Translations under genes and position numbers: made by a program
Source of the DNA: Clostridium sporogenes
GTDB lineage: Bacteria > Bacillota > Clostridia > Clostridiales > Clostridiaceae
Assembly (NCBI RefSeq): GCF_001020205.1
Contig: NZ_CP011663.1
Span: forward strand, 124,001-188,000
Reading direction: 5' to 3'
Length of the DNA: 64,000 nucleotides
Shown here: positions 1-10,033 of the stretch, one piece after another
Position numbering within the stretch: the stretch's first letter is position 1
Layout of the letters: each line of letters starts with the position of its first letter
Notes under the pieces: generated by a model
Database searches by the model: none
The model's input: the letters and a program-made list of their open reading frames with translations, nothing else
Told to the model about the DNA's origin: nothing

Positions 1-1841
1 CGGACAATATAAGAACAGGTAGATTTGGAAAGTTTGTAGAGAATGTAATAGATTGGGGTATTTCTAGAGATAGATATTGGGGTACACCTCTTCCAATATG
101 GGAATGTGAATGTGGTCACAGAGAATGTATAGGAAGTGTAGAAGAATTAAAAGAAAAGGGAGTAAATGTTCCAGAAAACATAGAGCTTCATAAGCCATAT
201 ATAGATGCAGTTAAATTAAATTGCCCACACTGTGGAAAGGAAATGACTAGAACAAATGAAGTTATAGACTGTTGGTTTGATTCAGGTTCTATGCCTTTTG
301 CACAACATCATTATCCATTTGAAAATAAAGAAGTATTCGAAAATACATTTCCAGCTCAATTTATATCAGAAGCTGTAGACCAGACTAGGGGATGGTTTTA
401 TACATTACTTGCTATATCTACAGCATTATTTGGAAAGAGCTCTTATGAAAATTGTATAGTTTTAGGCCATGTACTAGATAAACATGGAGTTAAAATGTCA
501 AAATCAAAAGGAAATGTAGTTGAGCCATTTGATGTATTAGAAAATGAAGGAGCGGATGCTACAAGATGGCATTTTTACACAGCTAGTGCACCATGGTTAC
601 CAACAAGATTTTCAGAAGAAGATGTAAAAGAAACTCAAAGGAAATTCTTAAGCACATTATGGAACGTATATTCATTCTACGTTTTATATGCGGATTTAGA
701 TAATTTTAATCCATTAGAATATAAGGAATTTAAATCAGAGCATGTAATGGATAAATGGATATTATCTAAACTTAATTCCTTAATTAAGAATGTAGAAGAA
801 CATTTAGATAATTATAGAATAACTCAAGCTGCATTGGAACTTGAAGAATTTGTAGATGAACTTTCAAATTGGTATGTAAGACGTAATAGATCAAGATTTT
901 GGAGTACAGAACTTACAGATGATAAAATTGGAGCATATACAACATTATATACGGTTTTAACTACAGTAATAAAAGTAGCAGCACCATTTGTACCATTTGT
1001 TACAGAAGAAATGTATCAAAATCTAGTTATAAATTTAGATAAAGATGCAAAAGAAAGTATTCATTTGTGTAAATGGCCATCTTACAATGAAGGTGTTATA
1101 GATAAGGATTTAGAAGAAAAAATGGACTTAGCTTATAAAATAGTTAAGTTAGGACGTAGTGCCAGAAATTCAGTAAATATAAAGAACAGACAGCCTCTGC
1201 AAAAAATGTTAGTTAGTACAAAAGAGCTTCCAGAATACTATGAAGATATAATAAGAGAAGAACTTAATACAAAAGAAATTTTATCTGGAGCAGATCTTTC
1301 TAACTATGTTAACTTTGAAATAAAACCTAATTTACCTATACTAGGTAAAAAATATGGAAGATTTATACCTGCTATCAGAAAAGAAATAAGTGCTATGAAT
1401 CAAATGGAATTAGCTCAAAGTATAAACAATGGTAAATCCGTATTCATAAATGTTGAAGGCTTTGAAGATCAAATAGAACTTACAGCAGAAAATTTACTTG
1501 TAACAATGCAGGGACTAGAAGGATTTGCTTTTGCTGGCGAAGGGGAAATAGGAGTAGTATTAGATACACATATTACAGAAGAATTAAAAGAAGAAGGTTT
1601 CTTAAGAGAAATACTTAGTAAAGTTCAAAATATGAGAAAAGAAAGTGGTTTTGAAGTAGCCGATAAAATTAATTTATATGTATCAGGAAACAATACTTTA
1701 AATGCTATAGTTAAAAAATATGAAGATGAAATAAAAGCAGAAACTTTATCAGTAAAAGTTAGTTATGATGAAAATAGAGATTATATTGAATGTAAAATAA
1801 ACGGAGAAGATTATAATATAGCAGTGGAAGTTGTTAAATAG
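1..1841 (+). CDS. ileS: Isoleucyl-tRNA synthetase, 3' part (5' end outside window)
   Basis: This class I aminoacyl-tRNA synthetase charges tRNA-Ile in the cytoplasm. The frame is open from base 3, so the visible internal ATG at 243 is not the start. The text WGISRDRYWGTPLPIW and the KMSKSKGNVVEP signature (the ATP-binding KMSKS loop) are diagnostic of IleS. The anticodon-binding helical domain follows, with LSNWYVRRNRSRFW and APFVPFVTEEMYQ. The upstream HIGH motif and most of the editing domain are missing because the window starts inside the gene. Any T-box leader would also be outside. A strong terminator follows directly. Confidence 0.97.
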   Translation, partial: DNIRTGRFGKFVENVIDWGISRDRYWGTPLPIWECECGHRECIGSVEELKEKGVNVPENIELHKPYIDAVKLNCPHCGKEMTRTNEVIDCWFDSGSMPFAQHHYPFENKEVFENTFPAQFISEAVDQTRGWFYTLLAISTALFGKSSYENCIVLGHVLDKHGVKMSKSKGNVVEPFDVLENEGADATRWHFYTASAPWLPTRFSEEDVKETQRKFLSTLWNVYSFYVLYADLDNFNPLEYKEFKSEHVMDKWILSKLNSLIKNVEEHLDNYRITQAALELEEFVDELSNWYVRRNRSRFWSTELTDDKIGAYTTLYTVLTTVIKVAAPFVPFVTEEMYQNLVINLDKDAKESIHLCKWPSYNEGVIDKDLEEKMDLAYKIVKLGRSARNSVNIKNRQPLQKMLVSTKELPEYYEDIIREELNTKEILSGADLSNYVNFEIKPNLPILGKKYGRFIPAIRKEISAMNQMELAQSINNGKSVFINVEGFEDQIELTAENLLVTMQGLEGFAFAGEGEIGVVLDTHITEELKEEGFLREILSKVQNMRKESGFEVADKINLYVSGNNTLNAIVKKYEDEIKAETLSVKVSYDENRDYIECKINGEDYNIAVEVVK

Positions 1842-1854
1842 CACATATAATTTT

Positions 1855-1897
1855 ATGCATAGAATAAAAATTGTTTATTCTATGCACATTTTTTATT
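1855..1897 (+). terminator. Rho-independent terminator after ileS
   Basis: A perfect 13-bp stem (TGCATAGAATAAA pairing with TTTATTCTATGCA) is followed by a T-rich tract. It ends the ileS transcript before the LacI-type regulator. Confidence 0.85.
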
Positions 1898-1991
1898 ATA
1901 ATAAGTATAATAAGGGAAAACTACTAAACAAGAGGAAATTTCATAGAGATAAATATGTTAGATTTCAATAAATAAATAGGGAGTGATTTAA

Positions 1992-2990
1992 ATGGCGGTT
2001 TCCATTAAAGATGTAGCTAAAGAGGCACAGGTTTCCATAGCTACTGTTTCAAGAGTACTAAATAATATAGATGTTGTAAATGAAGATACTAAAAAGAAGG
2101 TATTAGATGCAATAGACAAATTAGGTTATAGACCCAATATAGTAGCTAGAAGTCTAAAAACACAAAAATCTAAAACTATAGGTATAATAATACCAGATAT
2201 ATCAAATCAATTTTATCCAGAAATAGTAAGGGGAGCTGAAGATGTAGCTAACATATATGATTATAATATCATGTTGTGTAATACAGATTTAGATCCAGAA
2301 AAAGAAATGGAATACCTAAGAGTTTTAAGAGAAAAAATGGCAGATGGTGTTTTATATATGAGTAATTCTTTAGAAAAAAATATATTAGAACTAATTGAAA
2401 GTTTACAATTGCCAGTGGTTTTAGTAGAAACAAAAGACAGTGAAGAAAAGCTACCAAGCGTAACTATAGATAATTTAAAAGCATCTTTAGATGCTACAGA
2501 ATATTTAATTAATAAAGGTAATAAGAATATAGCTTACATAGGATTGCATGAAGATATGGCAAACGCAGCAGCTTTAAGATATGAAGGATATAAATTAGCA
2601 TTAAGAAAAAATAATATTGAAGAAAATAAAAACTTAGTTTATTTAGATGGCATGAAAGTTAGAGATGGTTATGAAGGTATAAATAAAATATTAGAAAAGG
2701 AAAAAATAGATGCTATTTTCTGTGCTGATGATGAAATAGCTATGGGGGCAATAAATGCGTTAAGGGATAAAAATATAAAAGTTCCTGATGATATAGATGT
2801 TATGGGATTTAACAATATATATTCCTCTAATGTTTTTTATCCTAAATTAACGACTATAGGGCAGCCAATGTATGATATGGGTTCTGTAGGAATGAGAATG
2901 CTTATAAAAATAATAAATAAAGAAGAATTAGAGAAGGATAATTATGTATTACAGCATAAAATAGTAGAAAGAGATTCCTGTAAAAAATAG
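1992..2990 (+). CDS. ccpA: LacI-family transcriptional regulator, probable CcpA
   Basis: This is a 332-residue repressor of LacI/GalR architecture. The N-terminal helix-turn-helix and hinge are visible in SIKDVAKEAQVSIATVSRVL and LGYRPNIVARSLKTQ. The periplasmic-binding-protein-like core starts at about residue 60 (TIGIIIPDISNQFYPEIVRG). The sequence resembles CcpA, the carbon catabolite regulator that uses HPr-Ser-P as corepressor. From memory, the C. acetobutylicum ccpA also lies next to ileS, which supports the name. GGGAGTG lies 5 bases before the ATG. No sugar operon is adjacent, which fits a global rather than a local regulator. It could be another LacI-type protein, so the symbol is less sure than the family. 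Confidence 0.8.
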   Translation: MAVSIKDVAKEAQVSIATVSRVLNNIDVVNEDTKKKVLDAIDKLGYRPNIVARSLKTQKSKTIGIIIPDISNQFYPEIVRGAEDVANIYDYNIMLCNTDLDPEKEMEYLRVLREKMADGVLYMSNSLEKNILELIESLQLPVVLVETKDSEEKLPSVTIDNLKASLDATEYLINKGNKNIAYIGLHEDMANAAALRYEGYKLALRKNNIEENKNLVYLDGMKVRDGYEGINKILEKEKIDAIFCADDEIAMGAINALRDKNIKVPDDIDVMGFNNIYSSNVFYPKLTTIGQPMYDMGSVGMRMLIKIINKEELEKDNYVLQHKIVERDSCKK

Positions 2991-3010
2991 ATAATTATTA
3001 ATATATTTTA

Positions 3011-3057
3011 TAAAAAAAGATGTGTAGATAAATAGCACATCTTTTTTTATTTTATCA
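3011..3057 (+). terminator. Rho-independent terminator after the LacI-type regulator
   Basis: The stem AAAAAGATGTG / CACATCTTTTT has a short loop and is followed by a T-rich tract. Confidence 0.85.
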
Positions 3058-3127
3058 AAATGGTTAAAAGCTTAAAGGAAACAATAAAATTAAAGAATTT
3101 TTAATAGTAATTTGTATTACGATTTTT

Positions 3128-3156
3128 TTGAATATATAGATAACAGATGGTATAAT
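3128..3156 (+). promoter_or_regulatory. Sigma-A promoter of the helicase-nuclease gene
   Basis: TTGAAT (3128-3133) and TATAAT (3151-3156) are separated by 17 bp, about 50 bases before the start codon. The large helicase gene therefore has its own vegetative-type promoter after the preceding terminator. Confidence 0.6.
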
Positions 3157-3206
3157 TTAACATAAAAGTTAATATATTATTCTTTTAAATTAGTGGAGGT
3201 GTACAT

Positions 3207-6200
3207 ATGAAGTGTGCAGAAAAGATAAAAAATATATTTTATTATCTTTTAAGAATAAAAAGAATGAATAAATGCTCAAGTGATATCAGAACATATGAAG
3301 CTATATATACTAAAAAGGATATACTTAATAATCGTTATTGTGATATAAATAGAGATAGAGAAGACAATGTAATTATAAAAATATCTAAAGAAGCAGGAAA
3401 TATATATGATAGAATTTATAAACAGTACTTAGATGAAAGTAGAGGAGAACATGAAATAATAATAGGACAAGCTATTTTAGCATTAAAGAAAAATAAAAAT
3501 ATAATGCATCCAATGATAACTTCAAAAGTTAAAGTAGATCTTTTAGATGAAGAAAAGGTATTGTGTTTAAAGATTCCTAAAAATATAAAATTAGAAATGG
3601 AAATTTGTGATTCTTTAAATAAAAATTTATTTAAAAAAATAATGGCTAAAAAAAATATTTGGGAAAAAGAAAAAATAGACATCATGAATTATGATGATAT
3701 TAAAATAAAGATAGAATCATTACTAAATAATGATTATTCAGAAGTTGTATTTAAAGATGTAGATGATTTAAATAAAATACAATTAACACAAGAACCTATT
3801 ATATATGATTACCCAATACTTATAATAAGAAAAATAGATAATAGTTTGTGGAGTAGAGAAGTTGAATCAATTGTAGAAGAAATAGATAAAGGTTATGATA
3901 TACCTAAAACCATTGAGGCCTTGGTGGAGGAAAGGGAAATAGAGGATGATTATATTCATAAAGATCAATGGAAGGAATGTAAAGATGATATATTATTTCC
4001 TTTAGATGCTAATGAGGAACAAATTTCTATAGCAAAGAAAATTTGTGAAAATGAAGCTATATTAGTTCAAGGACCGCCAGGTACAGGGAAAAGTCATACT
4101 ATAGCAAATCTTATATGCCATTTTTTAGCTCATGGTAAAAAGGTATTGGTTACTAGTGAAACCAGTAGGGCATTAAGAGTATTAATAAATAAAATACCTG
4201 AAGATATAAAACCTTTATGTGTAAATTTATTAGATGATAGTAATGGAGAGTATGAGTTAGAACAATGTATTAAAAATATATCTGATAATTTATGCAAAAA
4301 TCCAAGTGAGATAATAGATGATATATATATTTTAAATAATGAAAGAAAAGAATGTAAGAGAAATCAAGAGGTTTTATATAATAAATTAAAAGAAATTGAA
4401 TTTATGGAAAATAAAAAAATACATTGTGGAGGAAATTATTATAGATTAATTCATATAGGATCATGGCTAAAGGAAAATGAATATAAATATGGTTGGATAA
4501 AGGATAATATAAGATATGAAGATATAAAACCAGTTAATGGAGAACAATTTAATAAATTAATAGAAATATTAAAAAATAACGGGAAAGAATATATAAATAA
4601 TATTAATGAATTGATTTTTATATGTAATAAGGTACCCTCATATAAGGAAGTCGAAAATAAATTAGATAGAATGATATATTTAGAAAGTAATTTAAATTTT
4701 TATAAAAATAAAATAAAGGGATGGTATATACCTGCAGAATGTAAATGCAATTATGACATTTTGTCAGATTTTTTATATAATTGCATTGAAGAAATGAAGA
4801 TCATAAGAGAGGAACCTATCCTAGGAAAAATGTTCGAATTATATTATTCAAGTGAAGTTTTTAGAGATTCAATAAATAATTTTATACTTAATTTAAATAG
4901 TTCAAAAGAGAAACTAATAAAAATAAGAGCAAATATAAATCAATATTCTATCGAGATAAAAGAAATAAAAGATATGGATATGTTTATAAAGGATTATGAA
5001 AAAGTATATTCAAAAATTAAGGGAAGAAAGAAAATTAGTAAAATATTTAAAGCCATTAATAGTAAATATGATTATATTTTTAAAAATTGTTATATAAATG
5101 GAGAAAATATAAAAAGTATCGAACAATTAAACATTATAAATGACTATATAGAAGAAAGAAAAATATATAATTTTTTAAATAGGCTATGGGAAAATATAAT
5201 AAATAGTTATATACAAGAAGATTTTAATTATAATATAGATAATTTAATTTCAATAGAACGTATAACTAATAATTTAGATACCATAATAAATTGGAATAGG
5301 GAATATAGGGATAAAATAATAAAACTATTAGGAAGAATAAGAATACCCATTAATATAAATTGGTATGAAATAAACACATATGAACATTTTATACAGTGTA
5401 TAGAATGTATAAAAGCAATAAATGAGTATAATGATTTAAAAGCTTTTATGGAAATAATAAAAAAACAGGTTAGAAATTTTGAAAGTTTAAATTCTATAAT
5501 AAAGGGTATAGATAAAGAAAATATAGATTATATAAAAGAAGCTTATAGTTATATAGAAAAAATTATGTCAATGAAATCGGATATAGATGAAATAAATTAT
5601 GTGTATAAAAAGCTGGAAGAAAGTTGTCCTAGAACATTAGAATTTATATTGGGAAACTATAAAAAGGATTATAAATTTAATAATTGGGAAAATGCATGGA
5701 AATGGGCACAATATAATAATTTATTTAAAAAATTAGAAAAGATAGATGAAAAGAAGTTGCAAGGGCAATTGATAGAGGAAAAAAATAAAGAAAAGCAAAT
5801 AATAAATCAAATAATTAGCAAAAAGGCATGGAAGAATATAATATTAAATATTAATGAAGAGCAAAAAAGAAGCCTATTTTCATGGGTGCAAGCTGTTAAA
5901 CGAATTGGAAAGGGAAGAGGGAAGTTTGTATTACAGTATAGTAATATAGCAAAAGAAGAAATGGAAAAATGTAAGTCTATAATTCCAGTTTGGATTATGC
6001 CTTTAGAAAAGGTAATAGAGAATATAAAACCATCTAAAGACCAGTTTGATGTAGTAATATTTGATGAAAGTAGTCAAAGTAATATATTTGCAATATCTGC
6101 ACTAATGAGAGCTAAGAAGGCAATAATAGTTGGAGATGACAAACAGATTAGTCCAGAAGTAGTGGGGATGGATCAAGGTATGATAAATAATTTTATTGAC

Positions 6201-7265
6201 AAATATCTTGATGGTATACCTCATAATCAATGGTTTGATTTACAGACAAGTTTATATGATACAGCTCTTAGAACTTTTAAAGATAGGATAATGCTCAAGG
6301 AGCATTTTCGATCTGTGCCAGAAATAGTTCAGTTTAGTAATAAACTTTGTTACGGAGACTTAATAGTACCTCTTAGATATCCAAAAATAAGAGAGTCGTT
6401 CAATTCACCTATTAAATGTATAAAAGTTGAAGATGGATATAGAGAAAAAACTAAGCAAATAAATATTAATGAGGCGGAAGCACTAGTAAATAAATTACTG
6501 GAATGTTGTAGAGATAGTAAATATAATGGAATGACAATGGGAGTTATATCTTTATTGGGAGTTGCCCAGAGTGAATTTATAGAAAATTTATTAAAAAATA
6601 ATTTAAGTAAAGAAGAAATAAAAAGAAGAAAATTAGTTTGTGGGGATGCCTATTCTTTTCAAGGCGATGAAAGGGATATAATATTTTTATCTATGGTAGT
6701 TGGAGATAATATGAAATATACTGCATTGACAAAGGAAACGGATATAAAAAGATTTAATGTAGCAGTAAGCAGAGCTAGAAATCAAATATTCCTTTTTTAC
6801 TCCATAGATTACAAAAATATAAATAATAATTGTGTAAGATATAAGCTAATAGATTACTGCAATAATTATAAAAATTATAAAAGCAAATTACCCAATATAA
6901 ATTATGTTATGCAAACTAAATTTCAAAAGGATATATATAACAATATTAGGGATTTAAAGGGTGATATAAAATCAAATATTAAATTAGGAAAGTATATTAT
7001 AGATTTTATACTAGAAGGTAAACATAATAGAATAGCTATAATATGTGATGATGGGAATTTATATAAAAATAACAATGTAGAGAAAGTTTTAGATTTGGAA
7101 ATGGATTTAACTAGATTAGGATGGGCTTTTTATAAAATAAGAGGTAGTAAATTTTATAGAAATCCAGAAGTGGAAATTGAAAAACTCAATAAATTCTTAA
7201 TGGAAAGTGGATTATATAAAGACGATCCTAAAGAAATATTAAAAAATAATTTGTTAGTAGTTTAA
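3207..7265 (+). CDS. Superfamily 1 helicase with C-terminal Vsr/PD-(D/E)XK-like nuclease domain
   Basis: This is a 1352-residue solitary protein. A superfamily 1 (AAA_11/AAA_12-like) helicase core is split by a long insertion. Walker A, GPPGTGKSHT, begins at residue 289; Walker B, FDESSQ, is at 952-957, followed by the GDDKQISP motif; SFQGDERD (about 1152) and NVAVSRAR (about 1184) are late helicase motifs. About 650 residues of charged, probably helical sequence separate Walker A and B. The last 100 residues (LGKYIIDFILEG, IAIICDDG, LTRLGWAFYKIRGSKFY) look like the MTES_1575/Vsr-type nuclease fold. The acid expected before the CD pair appears to be Ile, so catalysis is uncertain. Similar helicase-nuclease fusions occur in phage defence, but no defence partner is adjacent here. 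GGAGGTG precedes the ATG. The role is inferred. Confidence 0.75.
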   Translation: MKCAEKIKNIFYYLLRIKRMNKCSSDIRTYEAIYTKKDILNNRYCDINRDREDNVIIKISKEAGNIYDRIYKQYLDESRGEHEIIIGQAILALKKNKNIMHPMITSKVKVDLLDEEKVLCLKIPKNIKLEMEICDSLNKNLFKKIMAKKNIWEKEKIDIMNYDDIKIKIESLLNNDYSEVVFKDVDDLNKIQLTQEPIIYDYPILIIRKIDNSLWSREVESIVEEIDKGYDIPKTIEALVEEREIEDDYIHKDQWKECKDDILFPLDANEEQISIAKKICENEAILVQGPPGTGKSHTIANLICHFLAHGKKVLVTSETSRALRVLINKIPEDIKPLCVNLLDDSNGEYELEQCIKNISDNLCKNPSEIIDDIYILNNERKECKRNQEVLYNKLKEIEFMENKKIHCGGNYYRLIHIGSWLKENEYKYGWIKDNIRYEDIKPVNGEQFNKLIEILKNNGKEYINNINELIFICNKVPSYKEVENKLDRMIYLESNLNFYKNKIKGWYIPAECKCNYDILSDFLYNCIEEMKIIREEPILGKMFELYYSSEVFRDSINNFILNLNSSKEKLIKIRANINQYSIEIKEIKDMDMFIKDYEKVYSKIKGRKKISKIFKAINSKYDYIFKNCYINGENIKSIEQLNIINDYIEERKIYNFLNRLWENIINSYIQEDFNYNIDNLISIERITNNLDTIINWNREYRDKIIKLLGRIRIPININWYEINTYEHFIQCIECIKAINEYNDLKAFMEIIKKQVRNFESLNSIIKGIDKENIDYIKEAYSYIEKIMSMKSDIDEINYVYKKLEESCPRTLEFILGNYKKDYKFNNWENAWKWAQYNNLFKKLEKIDEKKLQGQLIEEKNKEKQIINQIISKKAWKNIILNINEEQKRSLFSWVQAVKRIGKGRGKFVLQYSNIAKEEMEKCKSIIPVWIMPLEKVIENIKPSKDQFDVVIFDESSQSNIFAISALMRAKKAIIVGDDKQISPEVVGMDQGMINNFIDKYLDGIPHNQWFDLQTSLYDTALRTFKDRIMLKEHFRSVPEIVQFSNKLCYGDLIVPLRYPKIRESFNSPIKCIKVEDGYREKTKQININEAEALVNKLLECCRDSKYNGMTMGVISLLGVAQSEFIENLLKNNLSKEEIKRRKLVCGDAYSFQGDERDIIFLSMVVGDNMKYTALTKETDIKRFNVAVSRARNQIFLFYSIDYKNINNNCVRYKLIDYCNNYKNYKSKLPNINYVMQTKFQKDIYNNIRDLKGDIKSNIKLGKYIIDFILEGKHNRIAIICDDGNLYKNNNVEKVLDLEMDLTRLGWAFYKIRGSKFYRNPEVEIEKLNKFLMESGLYKDDPKEILKNNLLVV

Positions 7266-7341
7266 ATATATATAATCTTTTTTCACCAATGCTATATTTT
7301 ATACATAATATATGAATATAGCATTATTGGGAGAGGATTCT

Positions 7342-8409
7342 GTGTTATATGCATTAATACTTGCAGGTGGAAAAGGAACAAGGCTATACCCATTATCACG
7401 ATCAGAAAACCCAAAGCAGTTTTTAAAGGTAATAAATAATAAAAGTTTTTTAAGGGCAACCGTAGATAGAATAAAACCATTAGTAAATAATGATAATATA
7501 TATATAGTAACTAATGAAGAATATATGGACAAAATATACAAAGAATTACCAGAAATAAAAAAGGAAAATATATTTGCAGAACCATATAATAGAGAAACTG
7601 CTACCTGTATAGGTCTCTCAGCGGTAAAACTTTTAAAAAAAGATAAAGATGCATCTATGATAGTGTTACCTTCAGATCATTATATAGAAAATGAAAAAGA
7701 ATTTACTGATGTGATAAGGCAGGGTGTAGATATAGTAGAAAAAAGAAGGGGATTAGTAACTATAGGTATAAAGCCTTTAAGACCAGAAACCGGATACGGA
7801 TATATAAAAATGGGTCATAAGGTAAATAGCCAAAGCTTTACTTATAAAGTAGAAAGATTCTTAGAAAAGCCTAATTTAGAAATAGCAAGAGATTTAGTAT
7901 CTAGTGAAGAATATTTATGGAATAGTGGAATGTTTATCTGGAGAGCAGACGTTTATTTAAGGGAAATGGAAAAATATTTACCTAAAATATACAAAAGCAT
8001 GATGAGAATATATACTAATATAGATACAGAGAAAGAACAAAAAGTAATTAGAGAAGAATATGAAATAATAGAAGGAATTTCTGTAGATTTTGGTATTATG
8101 CAAAAGACCAGAAAAGCATATGTTATAAAAAGTAATTTCAAATGGGATGATATGGGAAGCTTCACTGCTCTTAGTAGATTTTTAAATAGTTGCAGAAATA
8201 ACAGTATATGTGGCAATAGTTATTTAAAGGAAAGTGAAAATTGTTCTGTAATTGCAAAAGATAAATTAGTTATAGGATTTGGGATAAAAGATTTAGTTAT
8301 AGTAGATGGTGGAGATGTATTACTTATAATGGATAAATATAAAGATCAAGAAATTAAGCATTTAGTACAAGAGCTAAAGGAAAATGAAAGCTTAAAAAAG
8401 TATATATAA
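7342..8409 (+). CDS. manC: Mannose-1-phosphate guanylyltransferase (GDP-mannose synthesis)
   Basis: The enzyme makes GDP-mannose from mannose-1-phosphate and GTP, feeding glycan synthesis. The nucleotidyltransferase signature LILAGGKGTRLYP lies at residues 5-17, with PKQF just after. SDHYIENE, the WNSGMFIWRADVYL region and WDDMGSF are all typical of the ManC/ManA-N family. At 355 residues it has only the transferase domain, without the C-terminal isomerase domain of the bifunctional enzymes. I chose the GTG at 7342 because GGGAGAGG ends 5 bases upstream; an ATG at 7312 is in frame but lacks a site. The 76-base gap after the helicase gene has no clear terminator. A related sugar-1-phosphate specificity cannot be excluded. 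Confidence 0.85.
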   Translation: MLYALILAGGKGTRLYPLSRSENPKQFLKVINNKSFLRATVDRIKPLVNNDNIYIVTNEEYMDKIYKELPEIKKENIFAEPYNRETATCIGLSAVKLLKKDKDASMIVLPSDHYIENEKEFTDVIRQGVDIVEKRRGLVTIGIKPLRPETGYGYIKMGHKVNSQSFTYKVERFLEKPNLEIARDLVSSEEYLWNSGMFIWRADVYLREMEKYLPKIYKSMMRIYTNIDTEKEQKVIREEYEIIEGISVDFGIMQKTRKAYVIKSNFKWDDMGSFTALSRFLNSCRNNSICGNSYLKESENCSVIAKDKLVIGFGIKDLVIVDGGDVLLIMDKYKDQEIKHLVQELKENESLKKYI

Positions 8410-8410
8410 A

Positions 8411-8457
8411 AAATAGTATGGATATTAAAAAATTAATATCCATACTATTTTTTATAT
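8411..8457 (+). terminator. Rho-independent terminator after manC
   Basis: Near-perfect 16-bp arms (AATAGTATGGATATTA / TAATATCCATACTATT) are followed by a T-rich tract, just after the stop codon. Confidence 0.9.
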
Positions 8458-8745
8458 TTTTAAAAGATTATTGTGTAGATTCAGATATAATGGTATATTT
8501 TTTATTTATATTTATTATGTATATTTGAAAAATATTTTTAAGTAATAACATTTTTAGTGTAAAAATTACATGCTAAGTATCTAATTGATATATAATTTTT
8601 GTTAATTCAAATAATTAAATACAATATATTGTTAAAAAATTATTTAATATATGTTAAAATTAATTATATATTTAGACAATTATTGTAGATAATATAAATT
8701 GATATTATACTTTATATAATAAATATAAAATAAGGAGAATGAAAT
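8458..8745 (+). other. AT-rich intergenic region upstream of larC
   Basis: About 290 bases of very AT-rich DNA separate the manC terminator from larC. The ribosome binding site AAGGAG lies before the larC ATG. Several TATAAT-like strings occur, but no -35/-10 pair with good spacing and no riboswitch fold could be recognised by eye. Confidence 0.4.
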
Positions 8746-10029
8746 ATGAGAAAAATATTGTATTATGACTGTTTTTCAGGAATAAGTGGGGATATGAATT
8801 TAGGGGCTTTAATAGATTTAGGTGTAGATAAGGATCATCTATTAAAAGAATTAGCTAAGCTTAATATTAATGATGAATTTGAAATTAAAATAAATAAGGA
8901 TTCTAGAAAAGGAATATCAGGAACAAAAGTTGATGTTATATTAAAAAATTCATATGATCATAATCATGAACACGAACACAACCATGAATGTGAACATAGG
9001 CATGAACACAACCATCAGAATGATCATAATCATGAACATGGACATAATCATGATCATAATCACAGAAATTTGATAAATATAAATAAAATAATAGATAATA
9101 GTGAGCTAAAGAATAATGTTAAAAAGATTAGCAAGGATATATTTTTAGAGGTAGCGAAAGCTGAAGGAAAGGTGCATAATAAACCTTTAGAAGAAGTTCA
9201 TTTTCATGAAGTTGGTGCAACAGATTCCATAGTAGATATAGTTGGTGCTGCTATATGCTTAGATTATTTAAAAGTAGATAAAGTATTGTGTTCAAAGGTT
9301 CAAGTAGGATCTGGATTTGTAAAATGCGCCCATGGAACAATGCCAGTTCCAGCACCGGCTACGGCAGAAATATTAAAAGATATACCAATGGTATCTTCAG
9401 AAGAAATACCTTTTGAAGCAACTACTCCTACAGGAGCGGCTATAGTGGCTTCTACAGTATATAAATTTACACAAAATAAAAATTTTCATATTGAAAAAGT
9501 TGGATATGGGATAGGTGGAAAAGATTTATCAGATATACCCAATGTATTAAGGATTTTTTTAGCAGAAAATAAAGAACAAGAAGGAAATGATATTGAGCAA
9601 GAAGAAGCTTTAGTATTAGAGTGCAATATAGATGATATGAATTCTGAGATTTATGAATATGTAATTAACAAGTTACTTAATGAAGGAGCATCAGATGCTT
9701 ATATTACACCAATAATAATGAAAAAAACTAGACCAGCTGCTAAATTAACGGTTTTATGTGAAAATAAATTAGAAAATATTATGAAAGAAATTATGTTTAA
9801 AGAAACTACTACCTTAGGAATAAGAAAATACTCTGTAGAAAAGTCTATGCTAAAGAGAAAGGTAGAAAAAGTAAACACTATATATGGAGAGGTCTCTGTA
9901 AAAAAATCCTATTTAAAAGGTCAGGTATTAAATAGTAAACCAGAATATGAGGATTGTAAAAAAATTGCATTAGAAAACAACATATCCATAAAAGAAGTTT
10001 ATGAGGCAGTTAATAAACATAAGGAGTAA
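8746..10029 (+). CDS. larC: Nickel-pincer cofactor biosynthesis protein LarC
   Basis: LarC is the CTP-dependent cyclometallase that inserts nickel into the pincer nucleotide used by lactate racemase and related LarA enzymes. The start YYDCFSGISGDMNLGALIDLG and the EVHFHEVGATDSIVDIVGAA, GTMPVPAPATAEIL and PTGAAIV segments are typical. Residues 71-108 form a His-rich insert with 16 His, a likely nickel store. At 427 residues it is one continuous frame; in some Firmicutes larC is split into larC1/larC2 with a frameshift, which is not needed here. AAGGAG precedes the ATG. Its last bases contain the ribosome binding site of larE, so the two are translationally close. Confidence 0.93.
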   Translation: MRKILYYDCFSGISGDMNLGALIDLGVDKDHLLKELAKLNINDEFEIKINKDSRKGISGTKVDVILKNSYDHNHEHEHNHECEHRHEHNHQNDHNHEHGHNHDHNHRNLININKIIDNSELKNNVKKISKDIFLEVAKAEGKVHNKPLEEVHFHEVGATDSIVDIVGAAICLDYLKVDKVLCSKVQVGSGFVKCAHGTMPVPAPATAEILKDIPMVSSEEIPFEATTPTGAAIVASTVYKFTQNKNFHIEKVGYGIGGKDLSDIPNVLRIFLAENKEQEGNDIEQEEALVLECNIDDMNSEIYEYVINKLLNEGASDAYITPIIMKKTRPAAKLTVLCENKLENIMKEIMFKETTTLGIRKYSVEKSMLKRKVEKVNTIYGEVSVKKSYLKGQVLNSKPEYEDCKKIALENNISIKEVYEAVNKHKE

Positions 10030-10033
10030 TATT

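Noticed and set aside
7292..7541. Two - strand frames covering the start of manC
   Set aside because: They lie opposite the conserved nucleotidyltransferase signature, lack ribosome binding sites and encode low-complexity hydrophobic text.
8458..8745. A nickel-responsive riboswitch before larC
   Set aside because: The stretch is almost pure A/T with no recognisable conserved core or stable stems.
8956..9069. CAT/CAC-rich repeat tract considered as a CRISPR-like or satellite repeat
   Set aside because: It is in frame within larC and encodes the His-rich metal-binding insert, a known feature of nickel proteins.
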